Origin: an uncultured Cytophagaceae bacterium
GTDB lineage: Bacteria > Bacteroidota > Bacteroidia > Cytophagales > Spirosomataceae
Length of the DNA: 13,282 bases
Assembly: GCA_938008575.1 (NCBI GenBank)
Contig: CALLKB010000018.1
Span: forward strand, 1 to 13,282
Direction of reading: 5' to 3'
A program made the translations under genes and the position numbers. Within the stretch, counting starts at the first letter, position 1. Each line of letters starts with the position of its first letter. The notes under the pieces are model-generated. The model saw nothing but the letters and a program-made list of their open reading frames with translations. It was not told the DNA's origin and did not search any database. Positions 1-6,684 of this stretch are shown here, piece by piece.

Positions 1-434
1 GCAATCAAGCTGAATGAATCCCGTTGGCTATGAAAAGGGATGTAAATAATACCACCATTAGTAGCATTAAAGCCATTATTCATGAGGACGCTTGCCACCA
101 TTTTGGCCTCTAAATATCCCTGAAATTTTCCTTCCTCATCGGTTACCGGCAAGATGGAATATCCACTTGCCTCAAACCATGGGAGACTTGCGAGGATATC
201 TTCTTCAGATTCTAACATGTAATGGCTTATGTTTTCGCGCAATTGGTCAATTTTGCCATCGGGATGAAGGGCTTGTGCCAACATCCTTTCACTCACATTT
301 CCGATTAATGTTTTTCCATCGAGTACAGCCAAGCTCGCTTGCTTGGATTGGTGCAAGATTTTCAATCCCTTTTGGATAGAATCCTGAAGGGATAGCGTCG
401 GATAATCGTAGGAAAGGTAGGTGAGGGCCAACAT
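1..434 (-). CDS. CBS domain-containing protein (partial, C-terminus off the left edge)
   Basis: This gene is read on the minus strand from ATG at 434-432 and stays open to the window edge, giving about 144 residues beginning MLALTYLSYDYPTLSLQDSI. The residues fit a CBS pair: a first repeat with QDSIQKGLKIL, ASLAVLDGKTLIGNVSE, and a second with YMLESEEDILASLPWF, YSILPVTDEEGKFQGYLEAK. CBS pairs usually bind adenine nucleotides and act as regulatory modules; no catalytic domain is visible in the part present. The start lies one base after the stop of the upstream alpha/beta hydrolase (TAG at 438-436), so the two are almost certainly co-transcribed and perhaps translationally coupled. In many Bacteroidota a hydrolase-CBS pair of this kind sits before an NAD kinase gene and the uppS/bamA cluster; that continuation would lie beyond the left edge and cannot be seen here. 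The family call is fairly sure, the specific role unknown. Confidence 0.75.
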   Translation of the reverse strand, partial: MLALTYLSYDYPTLSLQDSIQKGLKILHQSKQASLAVLDGKTLIGNVSERMLAQALHPDGKIDQLRENISHYMLESEEDILASLPWFEASGYSILPVTDEEGKFQGYLEAKMVASVLMNNGFNATNGGIIYIPFHSQRDSFSLI

Positions 435-435
435 C

Positions 436-1197
436 CTATAAGGGGGTTTTATCGAGCCAATGCTGTAAAATCTCGTTGAATTCTTCGGGTCTTTCCATCA
501 TGGGAGCATGGCAACAGCGGTCAATGAATTGCAATTCTGATCCTGGAATCAAGGCATTGAATTCATGACCTACGTGCGGTGGCGTAATGGTGTCATTTAA
601 TCCCCAAATCAACAAAGTAGGCTTGTTAATGCGAACAATATCTTTTGCCATATTGTTCCGTTGCGCTGATTTTGCAATCGCAATAATGCGCATTACTTTG
701 GGAATACTATTAGTGATTTCAAATACCTCGTCGACCAATTCCTTGCTTGCCGTTTTGGGGTCATAAAACGTGTATTCAACGCGTTCTTTGATGTATTCGT
801 AATTGCCACGTTTCGGATAGGATCCACCCATGGAATTTTCAAACAATCCAGATGACCCAGTCAAGATAAGTCGCTGAATTTTTTCGGGATGTTTTAGGGT
901 ATAAATTAAAGCGACATGGCCACCTAACGAGTTGCCAATAACGCTGAATTTGTCAAGTTTTTTGAATTCGACAAAACCTTCAATGAAGGTAGTTAAGCCC
1001 TCACATCCCGCCTCTTTGATGGGCATATCGTGAATGGGCATCAGTGGGATGATAACCCTATATTTTTTTGAAAAGTGATTGATAACCCCCTGCCAATTAC
1101 TCAACGCACCAAACAAACCATGCAAGAGAAGTAGGATTTCTCCTTGTCCTTCGTCAATGTATTGGTAGTTGTTCTCCTCCTTAATCGTATAATTCAT
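436..1197 (-). CDS. alpha/beta-fold hydrolase
   Basis: A 253-residue alpha/beta hydrolase. Numbered from the chosen start, the oxyanion motif HGLFG lies near residue 26, the nucleophile elbow is GNSLGG with Ser90, the acid is Asp202 in WGLNDTITPP, and the catalytic His is His230 in CCHAPMMERPEEF. The triad is therefore complete and an active esterase, lipase or C-C hydrolase-type enzyme is expected; the substrate cannot be told. There is no signal peptide, so it is probably cytoplasmic. The open frame extends to an upstream ATG at 1251 (18 extra residues), but the internal start MNYTIKEENNYQYIDEG fits the family N-terminus better, and a promoter-like TTACTTTG (minus strand, 1227-1220) lies between the two ATGs, which would leave the upstream one untranscribed. 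It is the first gene of a unit with the CBS protein, one base downstream. Confidence 0.85.
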   Translation of the reverse strand: MNYTIKEENNYQYIDEGQGEILLLLHGLFGALSNWQGVINHFSKKYRVIIPLMPIHDMPIKEAGCEGLTTFIEGFVEFKKLDKFSVIGNSLGGHVALIYTLKHPEKIQRLILTGSSGLFENSMGGSYPKRGNYEYIKERVEYTFYDPKTASKELVDEVFEITNSIPKVMRIIAIAKSAQRNNMAKDIVRINKPTLLIWGLNDTITPPHVGHEFNALIPGSELQFIDRCCHAPMMERPEEFNEILQHWLDKTPL

Positions 1198-1284
1198 TCC
1201 GTGGGGACTATTTAATTTGCAAAGTAATAAAAAAGGATTCAAACTTTTCATCCTTTTTTTAGTTTGTTAGATATTAAACTAGAT

Positions 1285-2478
1285 ATGAAGCCAATTGTTA
1301 TTATCGGGGCTGGAATTGCTGGATTGCAGGCCGCCGCCCATTTGCACACTAAAAGCATCCCATTTGTTTTAGTAGAACAAGCTGACCACGCTGGTGGGCG
1401 TGTCCGCTCAGATTATGCGGATGGATTTATTTTGGATCACGGGTTTCAGGTGCTGCAGACTAATTATTCGAGTGTTCAGCGATCATTAGACTTGAAAACT
1501 TTGAATCTTTATACATTCGATTCAGGCTCAAAATTGTGGCATGAAGGTCAATGGGCTTCATTTTTGAATCCATTGCGGTCGGGTTTGAAACTGTTGGATT
1601 TAGTTCCGCATCTGATTTCGTTCAAGGATATATTTCTATTGATTCGCTTATGGTTCAAATTGCAATGGTCTACAAACGAACATGATGACTCAGGTGAAAC
1701 CACTGCTGCTATGTTAGATCGCTGGGGTTTTTCTGATACGTTTCAATCCAAGTTTCTTCGCCCCTTTTTTCGGGGAATTTACTTAGATCAAAATCTGCAG
1801 CAGCCCGCTTCCTTGTTTTTCTTTTATATGCGCCAGTTTTTGGAAGGGCAAGCAGCGCTGCCAGCGAAAGGGATGGGAGAAATAGCGAATCATTTGTTGG
1901 CTTCATTGCCAACGGATTCTGTTCGTTTAGGGACAGAAGTAGTACAACTAGGCGACGATTTTGTAGAATTAAAAAGTGGAGAAAAAATCGAATTTGAACG
2001 ATTGATATTGGCAGTTGATCCAGATGCAGCTGCAAGATTATTGCATGTAGATTTGCCATCAGATATATATATGGGAGCGAAGACATTCTATTTTTCAGTT
2101 CCACCTCGAAAGGAACAAGATAAATTATTGCACCTCATTCCAGGTGAGTCGAAATTGTTGCATTACTGCTTTTTATCGCAAGTTGCGCCTTCTTACGCTC
2201 CCGCAGGGAAAGAGCTATTGCAAGTAACAAGTTTGGATGTATCGTTAAATGAAAATGAGTTACTCAACCTATTAGCTGAATATGAAGATCCAACTGGATA
2301 TACTTTTTTGAGAGCTTATGCAATCCCAAGATCATTAGTTAAGGTGGGCTCATTTGAGGCAATCAAACATGCCGCTCAAGCGAAGGGAATTTTATTAGCA
2401 GGGGATTATTGTGAGATGCCATCCTTACATGGCGCTTTAGTATCCGGTCAAAAGGCAGCTGTTCAAAGCCTTATTTAA
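1285..2478 (+). CDS. FAD-dependent amine oxidase-family oxidoreductase (protoporphyrinogen oxidase/phytoene desaturase-like)
   Basis: A 397-residue flavoprotein of the NAD(P)/FAD-dependent, amine-oxidase-like superfamily. The N-terminal Rossmann motif is IIGAGIAG (Gly8, Gly10, Gly13), with the ribose-binding acid Glu31 and the GG-doublet AGGRVRS at about 36-42, followed by DGFILDHGFQVL, the typical second FAD contact of this family. Near the C-terminus GILLAGDYCEMPSLHGALVSGQKAA (Gly373-Asp374) is the conserved FAD-pyrophosphate segment. The middle third is the variable substrate domain, so the substrate is not predictable; carotenoid-, porphyrin- or amine-type oxidation are all possible. No signal peptide or membrane segment is evident. 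The ATG at 1285 was chosen over an upstream in-frame TTG (1264) because MKPIVIIGAG puts the Rossmann strand at the N-terminus as usual. It is divergent from the hydrolase gene, and the 87 bases between the two starts must hold both promoters. Confidence 0.85.
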   Translation: MKPIVIIGAGIAGLQAAAHLHTKSIPFVLVEQADHAGGRVRSDYADGFILDHGFQVLQTNYSSVQRSLDLKTLNLYTFDSGSKLWHEGQWASFLNPLRSGLKLLDLVPHLISFKDIFLLIRLWFKLQWSTNEHDDSGETTAAMLDRWGFSDTFQSKFLRPFFRGIYLDQNLQQPASLFFFYMRQFLEGQAALPAKGMGEIANHLLASLPTDSVRLGTEVVQLGDDFVELKSGEKIEFERLILAVDPDAAARLLHVDLPSDIYMGAKTFYFSVPPRKEQDKLLHLIPGESKLLHYCFLSQVAPSYAPAGKELLQVTSLDVSLNENELLNLLAEYEDPTGYTFLRAYAIPRSLVKVGSFEAIKHAAQAKGILLAGDYCEMPSLHGALVSGQKAAVQSLI

Positions 2479-2501
2479 CTGATTTTCATCAGGGATTTTT
2501 T
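2479..2501 (+). terminator. weak hairpin plus T-run after the oxidoreductase gene
   Basis: A short stem CTGAT/ATCAG (2479-2483 and 2488-2492, loop TTTC) directly follows the stop codon, and GGA plus six T residues (2496-2501) comes next. The stem has only five pairs, so intrinsic termination is possible but weak. A promoter box follows within 20 bases, which fits a transcript boundary here. Confidence 0.3.
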
Positions 2502-2514
2502 GGGATAATTCACG

Positions 2515-2522
2515 TATATTTG
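2515..2522 (+). promoter_or_regulatory. Bacteroidota-type -7 promoter box for the haloperoxidase-haemoglobin unit
   Basis: TATATTTG matches the Bacteroidota -7 consensus TAnnTTTG at every defined position and sits 18 bases before the ATG at 2541, which would give a short leader of about 10-15 bases. No clear TTG-type -33 element was seen at the expected spacing, so this is a motif-based call only. Confidence 0.5.
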
Positions 2523-2540
2523 TCCCGTAAATTGACCCTT

Positions 2541-3860
2541 ATGAAGAAATTATTCGTCCTTCTGACGCTTGTTTTTGTAGCTGCATCGTGTAAAAAAACT
2601 AACCCAGACTATCAAAAAGAAGCCGCCAATCCACGTTTTTTAGAGCGTGCACAAAATATGTTGACGGAAAGTATCATTCACGATATTTTCGCACCTCCTG
2701 TTTCATCTCGTATTTACATGTATTCAAGCGTGGCTGGGTATGAGGCTGCGATTTTGGGAGATCCTAAATTTAAATCATTAGTGGGTCAATTGAACGGATT
2801 CGAATCGGTAGCGAAGCCTGAGCCAGGTTTGGAATATTGTTTCCCTTTAGCATCTACACGTGCATTTTTGTCGGTGGGCAAGAAATTGACTTTTGCACAA
2901 GAATTATACGTAGAATTTGACAAGCAAATTGAAGAAGATTTCCGCAAAACCGGCATGCCGGATGATGTATATGAGCGCTCAGTTGCTTTGGGGGATTCCA
3001 TTGCCGCATCCGTGATGCGTTGGGCAGCCAAAGACAATTACAAACAAACGCGTGGGTTCCGTTTTACCGTGACAAATTTGCCAGGTACGTGGACACCTAC
3101 GCCTCCTGCCTACATGGATGCGGTTGAGCCGTTTTGGAATAAAGTTCGTCCGGTTATGTTGGATTCTGCAAGTCAATTCCGTGCTCCTGCGCCTTCTAAA
3201 TTTGACTTGACAAAAGGAAGTCCCTATTATAAAGAGGTGATGGATTCGTATTTGACGGTGAAGAATTTAACAAATGAGCAGCGTGATATTGCCAACTTCT
3301 GGGATTGTAATCCATTTAAAATGAATATTACGGGCCATGCCATGTTTGCGACGAAGAAAATGTCGCCAGGTGGACACTGGTTGGGCATTGTTGCTCAAAT
3401 TTCTCGCCAATACAAGAAAGGCTATACAGAAACAGCTGAAGCTTTAGCATTAACGTCGATTGCCATTTTCGATGGTTTTATTTCTTGTTGGGATGAAAAA
3501 TATCGTTCGATTCGTATTCGTCCAGAAACAGTCATTAACGCGTCGATTGATAAATCTTGGATTCCTGTGTTGCAAACACCTCCTTTCCCTGAATATACAT
3601 CGGGACATAGTACGATTTCGCGTGCGGCAGCGGAAGTATTAACGAAAGTTTATGGAGATAATGTTTCTTTCAATGATTCAACCGAAGTACCTTATGGTTT
3701 GCCACCGCGCAAATTTACTTCGTTTATACAAGCATCTGATGAGGCTTCGATCAGTCGATTATATGGTGGAATTCACTTCCGTCCAGCTCTTGATGAAGGC
3801 GCGAAGCAAGGTTCAAAAGTGGGACAATATTTATTAGCCAAAGTTAAAACACGCAAGTAA
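2541..3860 (+). CDS. vanadium-dependent haloperoxidase-like PAP2 lipoprotein
   Basis: A 439-residue protein with a lipoprotein signal: MKKLFVLLTLVFVAASC, lipobox AASC with lipidated Cys17. The C-terminal third carries the vanadate/phosphate pocket of the PAP2/vanadium haloperoxidase superfamily: KYRSIRIRP (Lys320, Arg327-Pro328; the KxxxxxxRP motif), EYTSGHST (Ser354-Gly355-His356, general acid His), and SRLYGGIH (Ser405-Arg406, nucleophile His412). The N-terminal two thirds are a helical extension as in bacterial haloperoxidase-like members (PAP2 phosphatases alone are nearer 200 residues). It may oxidise halides with peroxide or act as a phosphatase; sequence alone does not decide. It would be membrane-anchored and face the periplasm or the surface. 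The expected Asp four residues after the last His is replaced by Ala, with Asp at +6. The ATG at 2541 was preferred over an upstream TTG (2520), which overlaps the promoter box. Its TAA overlaps the next ATG. Confidence 0.82.
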   Translation: MKKLFVLLTLVFVAASCKKTNPDYQKEAANPRFLERAQNMLTESIIHDIFAPPVSSRIYMYSSVAGYEAAILGDPKFKSLVGQLNGFESVAKPEPGLEYCFPLASTRAFLSVGKKLTFAQELYVEFDKQIEEDFRKTGMPDDVYERSVALGDSIAASVMRWAAKDNYKQTRGFRFTVTNLPGTWTPTPPAYMDAVEPFWNKVRPVMLDSASQFRAPAPSKFDLTKGSPYYKEVMDSYLTVKNLTNEQRDIANFWDCNPFKMNITGHAMFATKKMSPGGHWLGIVAQISRQYKKGYTETAEALALTSIAIFDGFISCWDEKYRSIRIRPETVINASIDKSWIPVLQTPPFPEYTSGHSTISRAAAEVLTKVYGDNVSFNDSTEVPYGLPPRKFTSFIQASDEASISRLYGGIHFRPALDEGAKQGSKVGQYLLAKVKTRK

Positions 3861-4240
3861 TGCATGATATAGCCTCTCGCGATGACATCAAGGTTTTTGT
3901 GGATGCTTTTTACGGAGGCATGAAATCGGATGACCTTGTGGGCCATATTTTCTTAGATATCATGCACGTGGATTGGTCGCATCACCTACCTAAAATGTAT
4001 GATTTTTGGGAAATGCTGCTGCTTGACGGGACAAATTATAAAGGTGCACCGATGCGTCCCCATATGGAAGTAAATCAAAAAGAACCCTTAACAATGGCTC
4101 ATTTTGACCGTTGGTTCGAATTGTTTTCCGCTACGCTCGATGCACATTTTGCGGGTCCAAAAACGGAGGAAGCGAAAACGAAAGCTTGGAACATCGCGCA
4201 GACATGGGCGTATAAATTTCGACTCATAAATGAGCCGTAG
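3860..4240 (+). CDS. group III truncated haemoglobin
   Basis: A 126-residue globin of the truncated 2-over-2 fold, group III (the Campylobacter Ctb-like class). Recognisable landmarks are VDAFYGGMKSDDLVGHIF (Phe17-Tyr18, with Tyr18 the likely B10 distal residue), WSHHLPKMYDFWEMLL (residues 39-54), YKGAPMRPHMEV, and LTMAHFDRWFELF, where His81 is the probable proximal haem ligand. Cytoplasmic and soluble. Group III globins have been linked to oxygen binding, nitric oxide or peroxide chemistry; the actual ligand here is not known. The start ATG overlaps the stop of the haloperoxidase-like gene (TAATG, one base shared), so translation is probably coupled. The stop codon TAG (4238-4240) is also the first triplet of the heptad repeat array downstream, so the repeat abuts or formed the gene end. 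Confidence 0.88.
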   Translation: MHDIASRDDIKVFVDAFYGGMKSDDLVGHIFLDIMHVDWSHHLPKMYDFWEMLLLDGTNYKGAPMRPHMEVNQKEPLTMAHFDRWFELFSATLDAHFAGPKTEEAKTKAWNIAQTWAYKFRLINEP

Positions 4241-4272
4241 ACATTAGACGTTGGACGGTAGACCTTGGTCCT
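4238..4272 (+). repeat. left array of five imperfect heptad repeats
   Basis: Five consecutive 7-bp units can be read: TAGACAT, TAGACGT, TGGACGG, TAGACCT, TGGTCCT. They share the pattern T(A/G)GaCnt and keep strict 7-bp phase. The first unit contains the stop codon of the haemoglobin gene. An array of the same unit in the opposite orientation lies at 4398-4439. Confidence 0.75.
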
Positions 4273-4287
4273 GAATCCATTTATTTG

Positions 4288-4307
4288 GACGCGAGGTGTA
4301 GTATCTA
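4288..4307 (+). repeat. degenerate copy of the GACGCGA palindrome
   Basis: GACGCGAGG at 4288-4296 is identical to the left half of the perfect hairpin at 4371-4388, but the right half has decayed to TGTAGTATC. It is probably an eroded second copy of that palindrome. Confidence 0.4.
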
Positions 4308-4315
4308 TTTTAAGT

Positions 4316-4335
4316 CCCCAGGTTTTAACCTGTGG
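4316..4335 (+). repeat. REP-like palindrome, CCCCAGGTTTTAACC type
   Basis: CCCCAGGTTTTAACCTGTGG differs at one base (G to T in the right arm) from the two perfect copies at 7599-7618 and 7638-7657, more than 3 kb away. It shows that this palindrome family is dispersed. It sits between convergent genes and could help end transcription in either direction. Confidence 0.7.
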
Positions 4336-4348
4336 TTATGATTTTTAT

Positions 4349-4364
4349 CACAGACTTTGGTGTG
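4349..4364 (+). repeat. possible decayed palindrome of the CAGACTnnAGTCTG type
   Basis: CACAGACTTTGGTGTG keeps CACA/TGTG outer arms and resembles a decayed form of the palindrome at 7565-7584, with which it shares CAGACT. The similarity is weak. Confidence 0.3.
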
Positions 4365-4370
4365 AGGTAG

Positions 4371-4388
4371 GACGCGAGGAATCGCGTC
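4371..4388 (+). repeat. perfect hairpin GACGCGA-GGAA-TCGCGTC
   Basis: Arms GACGCGA (4371-4377) and TCGCGTC (4382-4388) pair perfectly around the four-base loop GGAA. It is GC-rich inside AT-rich DNA. Similar GACGCG...CGCGTC palindromes are, to my recollection, dispersed in Cytophagales genomes; this window alone has one perfect copy and one half copy. Confidence 0.65.
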
Positions 4389-4397
4389 TATACATTA

Positions 4398-4439
4398 TTC
4401 TCCAACGTCCAACGCTCAACGTCTAAAGTCTATCGTCTA
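4398..4439 (-). repeat. right array of six imperfect heptad repeats, inverted relative to the left array
   Basis: Read on the minus strand from 4439 downward there are six units in strict 7-bp phase: TAGACGA, TAGACTT, TAGACGT, TGAGCGT, TGGACGT, TGGAGAA. The TAGAC units come first and the TGGAC units later, the same order as in the left array, so the two arrays form a long imperfect inverted repeat around about 125 bases. The array begins two bases after the stop codon (4444-4442) of the minus-strand membrane protein gene. Confidence 0.75.
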
Positions 4440-4441
4440 TT

Positions 4442-5527
4442 CTACAATTTCCAATAAATCTTCTTGCTATCCAGAAAGCTTGCCAATTTGATTACAATGG
4501 CTAATGCTACAAACGCATTAATAACCTGAGCCCAATCCGATGGGATATGACTGATTTGGGCAATAAATCCCACAAATACATAAGTTGTTTTCGTCAGCCA
4601 CTGCGGAACTAAGGTTTCGAAAAATAGGTAAATGAATATCGAATTATTTCCCATCGAATTCAAATAATTTGGTAATTGGAAACGCGGTTTTTCGTTGATC
4701 CAATTGGCGTAAAATAGTGCCATCATGAGTGTAACCCAACCAGCAGAAGCCACTGTAAATGAAAGTGTTGCCGTGCGTTTGATGATCGGTAAACCCGCTA
4801 AATCGAGGCCATAACCTACCAATATGCCTAATAAACCAAGGCCAATTAATGTTCTTAATACTGTTTTGGGTGGAGATGTACGATGAATTAATCGGCCGAT
4901 TAGCGCTCCCCAGATTGTATGAGCTGCTGTAGGAATAGCATTCATGGCTATCCAATGCCCTTGACTCAATTTACCCATTAATATCATGTCAATATAAGAG
5001 CCAAAATTTTTGTCGGGCGTGTATGCCTGATCATATCCTGGGATGTCGGTAAAGACGTACAATGAATGTGATAAGAGTAATAAAAACAAGGATGCCGCAA
5101 GTTGTAATGGGATAGAAAATCGCAGTAAGGCGAAGGTAATAATCGTTGTGAAGGCGAGTTGGCACAACACATTCCAAAGCTCAAAAACCATTTCGCCGCG
5201 ATGTACACAAATCAAAATAATTCCAAAGAAAAGCAACAAGAATGATCGTTTCAGCACTTTGGGCCATAATTCCATATAGGTTGCCCCTTCATCTATGCGT
5301 TTGTAGGTAGAAAAATACAAGGCAGAGCCCGCAATCATCATAAAGCCTGGTTGGAATAAATCCAAGAAATGTAATCCTTCCCAAGTAGCATGAAAAAATT
5401 GTTGGATTACGAAGGAATGGGGGAATAAATCTTCCAATTTACTGTACACGCCTGCACTTTCGGCGGCAAGGAGAACGAGAATGAAACCTCGGAAATAATC
5501 AACGGCGGGGAAGCGTTTTTTGATCAT
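4442..5527 (-). CDS. HGSNAT/NagX-like multipass membrane acyltransferase (DUF5009 type)
   Basis: A 361-residue inner-membrane protein with about ten hydrophobic segments (roughly 15-28, 54-72, 94-109, 119-134, 141-159, 198-214, 224-245, 253-276, 293-308, 332-351). The N-terminus KKRFPAVDYFRGFILVLL is the family hallmark (basic residues, D-x-x-RG at the start of helix 1), and HATWEGLHFLDLFQPGFMMIAG (His46 to about 67) matches the H-x-x-W-x-G...DL..P.F...G segment of heparan-alpha-glucosaminide N-acetyltransferase-like proteins, whose conserved His carries the acetyl group across the membrane. The likely role is transmembrane acetylation of an amino sugar or glycan; the acceptor is unknown. The start ATG is at 5527. 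A well-matched promoter lies just upstream. It is divergent from the sugar kinase and may be part of the same carbohydrate theme, which is inference. The gene is convergent with the haemoglobin gene across the repeat mosaic. Confidence 0.78.
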   Translation of the reverse strand: MIKKRFPAVDYFRGFILVLLAAESAGVYSKLEDLFPHSFVIQQFFHATWEGLHFLDLFQPGFMMIAGSALYFSTYKRIDEGATYMELWPKVLKRSFLLLFFGIILICVHRGEMVFELWNVLCQLAFTTIITFALLRFSIPLQLAASLFLLLLSHSLYVFTDIPGYDQAYTPDKNFGSYIDMILMGKLSQGHWIAMNAIPTAAHTIWGALIGRLIHRTSPPKTVLRTLIGLGLLGILVGYGLDLAGLPIIKRTATLSFTVASAGWVTLMMALFYANWINEKPRFQLPNYLNSMGNNSIFIYLFFETLVPQWLTKTTYVFVGFIAQISHIPSDWAQVINAFVALAIVIKLASFLDSKKIYWKL

Positions 5528-5546
5528 GGGTTTAGCTTATGACGTT

Positions 5547-5574
5547 CAAAGGTAAACTATTTTTTTAAATTCAA
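5547..5574 (-). promoter_or_regulatory. promoter of the membrane acyltransferase gene
   Basis: On the minus strand TACCTTTG (5554-5547) matches TAnnTTTG exactly. A TTG (5574-5572) lies 17 bases upstream of it, a suitable -33 element. The box is 19 bases before the ATG at 5527, which implies a very short leader. Confidence 0.6.
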
Positions 5575-5579
5575 TTTTG

Positions 5580-5587
5580 TACTTTTG
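5580..5587 (+). promoter_or_regulatory. -7 promoter box of the sugar kinase-nucleotidyltransferase operon
   Basis: TACTTTTG matches TAnnTTTG exactly and ends 17 bases before the ATG at 5605. It lies about 25 bases from the opposing box for the acyltransferase gene, so the two divergent promoters overlap and polymerases would compete. No clear -33 element was seen for this direction. Confidence 0.55.
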
Positions 5588-5604
5588 TTTACGAACAAAA
5601 AATT

Positions 5605-6681
5605 ATGATTGTATCTACTTCGGGTCGGATTTGCTTGTTTGGTGAACATCAAGATTATTTGGGTTTGCCTGTCATTGCGGCTGCGATATCAAAACGTATT
5701 CAATTGAAGGGTGCTTTCCGACCAGATCGGATGGTTCATTTTGAATTGCCTGATATTCAAAAATCAGAAACATTTAGCCTGGATTTTCCGCTTGTATATA
5801 CCAAAGAGCGTGATTATTTCAAAAGTGTCTTGAATGTGCTTGCACGGAAAGGGCATGTGTTTGATAAGGGTTTGGAGATAGAGGTTCGCGGAAATATCCC
5901 CATCAATTCAGGTACTTCAAGTTCATCGGCATTACTCGTATCATGGGTAGAATTGTTGAATGAAATGTACCAATTAGGTTATTCGCAAAAAGAGGTAGGG
6001 GAGATTACTTACGAAGCGGAGGTTCTGGAATTTACGGAGCCAGGCGGTATGATGGATCAATATTCAACGGCAGTGGGGAATGTGATTTATTTAGCGAGCC
6101 ATCCAGAAATATCGATTACCACGTACCAGCAAGCCTTGGGAACATTTGTCCTGGGAGATTCCGGAGAACCCAAAGATACCTTGGGGATTTTATCGCGTGT
6201 TAAATTCGGGACCTTGGGAGGAATTCAAAAGATTAAGGCTATTGATCCCTCATTTGATTTGGCAACAACAACTGTGGCTTTTTGTGAGCAATATCGTAGT
6301 CAATTAAGCGAAGATGAATGGATATTGTTAACCGCTAATATGTCGGATCGGGATATACTTTTGGCAGCGAAGAAAATGTTTGAAGGAGAAGAAGCATGGG
6401 ATGATGTTCGCTTAGGGAAATTGTTAAATGAACATCAGGAAAATTTGCGTGAACATAAGCAAATTTCTACACCTAAAATCGATCGCATGATCACGGCGGC
6501 TTTAGCTGCTGGTGCTTTAGGAGCTAAAATTAATGGTTCTGGGGGTGGAGGGTGTATGTTTGCTTATGCGCCAACAAATCCGGAGGCAGTCGTGGAGGCA
6601 ATTGAAAAAGAAGGAGGGAAAGCATATATCATCCGAGTGGATGTGGGGACCCAACAAGAAAAAGCAAGTTTATTTTATTAA
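5605..6681 (+). CDS. galactokinase-like GHMP sugar kinase
   Basis: A 358-residue GHMP-superfamily kinase. All three superfamily motifs are visible: the sugar-binding GRICLFGEHQDYLG (residues 7-20; Glu14, His15, Asp17, as in the galactokinase signature GEHTDY but with Gln for Thr), the ATP loop IPINSGTSSSSAL (98-110), and the C-terminal GAKINGSGGGGCMFAYA (306-322). GGMMDQYSTAVG carries Asp151, the position of the catalytic base in galactokinases. It should phosphorylate the anomeric C1 of a sugar with ATP in the cytosol. Galactose is only one candidate; the altered sugar motif and the glycine-rich third motif also recall fucokinase- and heptose-kinase-like enzymes. The next gene, a nucleotidyltransferase starting three bases after the stop, suggests the sugar-1-phosphate is turned into an NDP-sugar. 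I give no gene symbol because substrate identity is not secure. Confidence 0.82.
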   Translation: MIVSTSGRICLFGEHQDYLGLPVIAAAISKRIQLKGAFRPDRMVHFELPDIQKSETFSLDFPLVYTKERDYFKSVLNVLARKGHVFDKGLEIEVRGNIPINSGTSSSSALLVSWVELLNEMYQLGYSQKEVGEITYEAEVLEFTEPGGMMDQYSTAVGNVIYLASHPEISITTYQQALGTFVLGDSGEPKDTLGILSRVKFGTLGGIQKIKAIDPSFDLATTTVAFCEQYRSQLSEDEWILLTANMSDRDILLAAKKMFEGEEAWDDVRLGKLLNEHQENLREHKQISTPKIDRMITAALAAGALGAKINGSGGGGCMFAYAPTNPEAVVEAIEKEGGKAYIIRVDVGTQQEKASLFY

Positions 6682-6684
6682 GAT

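Noticed and set aside
92..379. 95-residue plus-strand open frame at the left edge
   Set aside because: It is antisense to the CBS-domain gene, whose translation is coherent and whose start sits one base after its operon partner. The plus-strand product looks random.
1198..1251. Longer start for the alpha/beta hydrolase at 1251
   Set aside because: The extra 18 residues have no counterpart at the usual family N-terminus, and a promoter-like box lies downstream of that ATG.
1259..1266. TTAGTTTG as promoter of the oxidoreductase gene
   Set aside because: It differs from TAnnTTTG at a defined base and no -33 element is evident, so it is too weak to list as a feature.
1709..2104. 131-residue minus-strand open frame inside the oxidoreductase gene
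   Set aside because: It lies wholly antisense to a gene with clear FAD motifs, and its own translation has no recognisable domain and a non-native composition.
2520..2540. TTG start for the haloperoxidase-like protein
   Set aside because: It falls within the TATATTTG promoter box and would bury the lipoprotein signal peptide behind seven residues; ATG 2541 gives a standard signal sequence.
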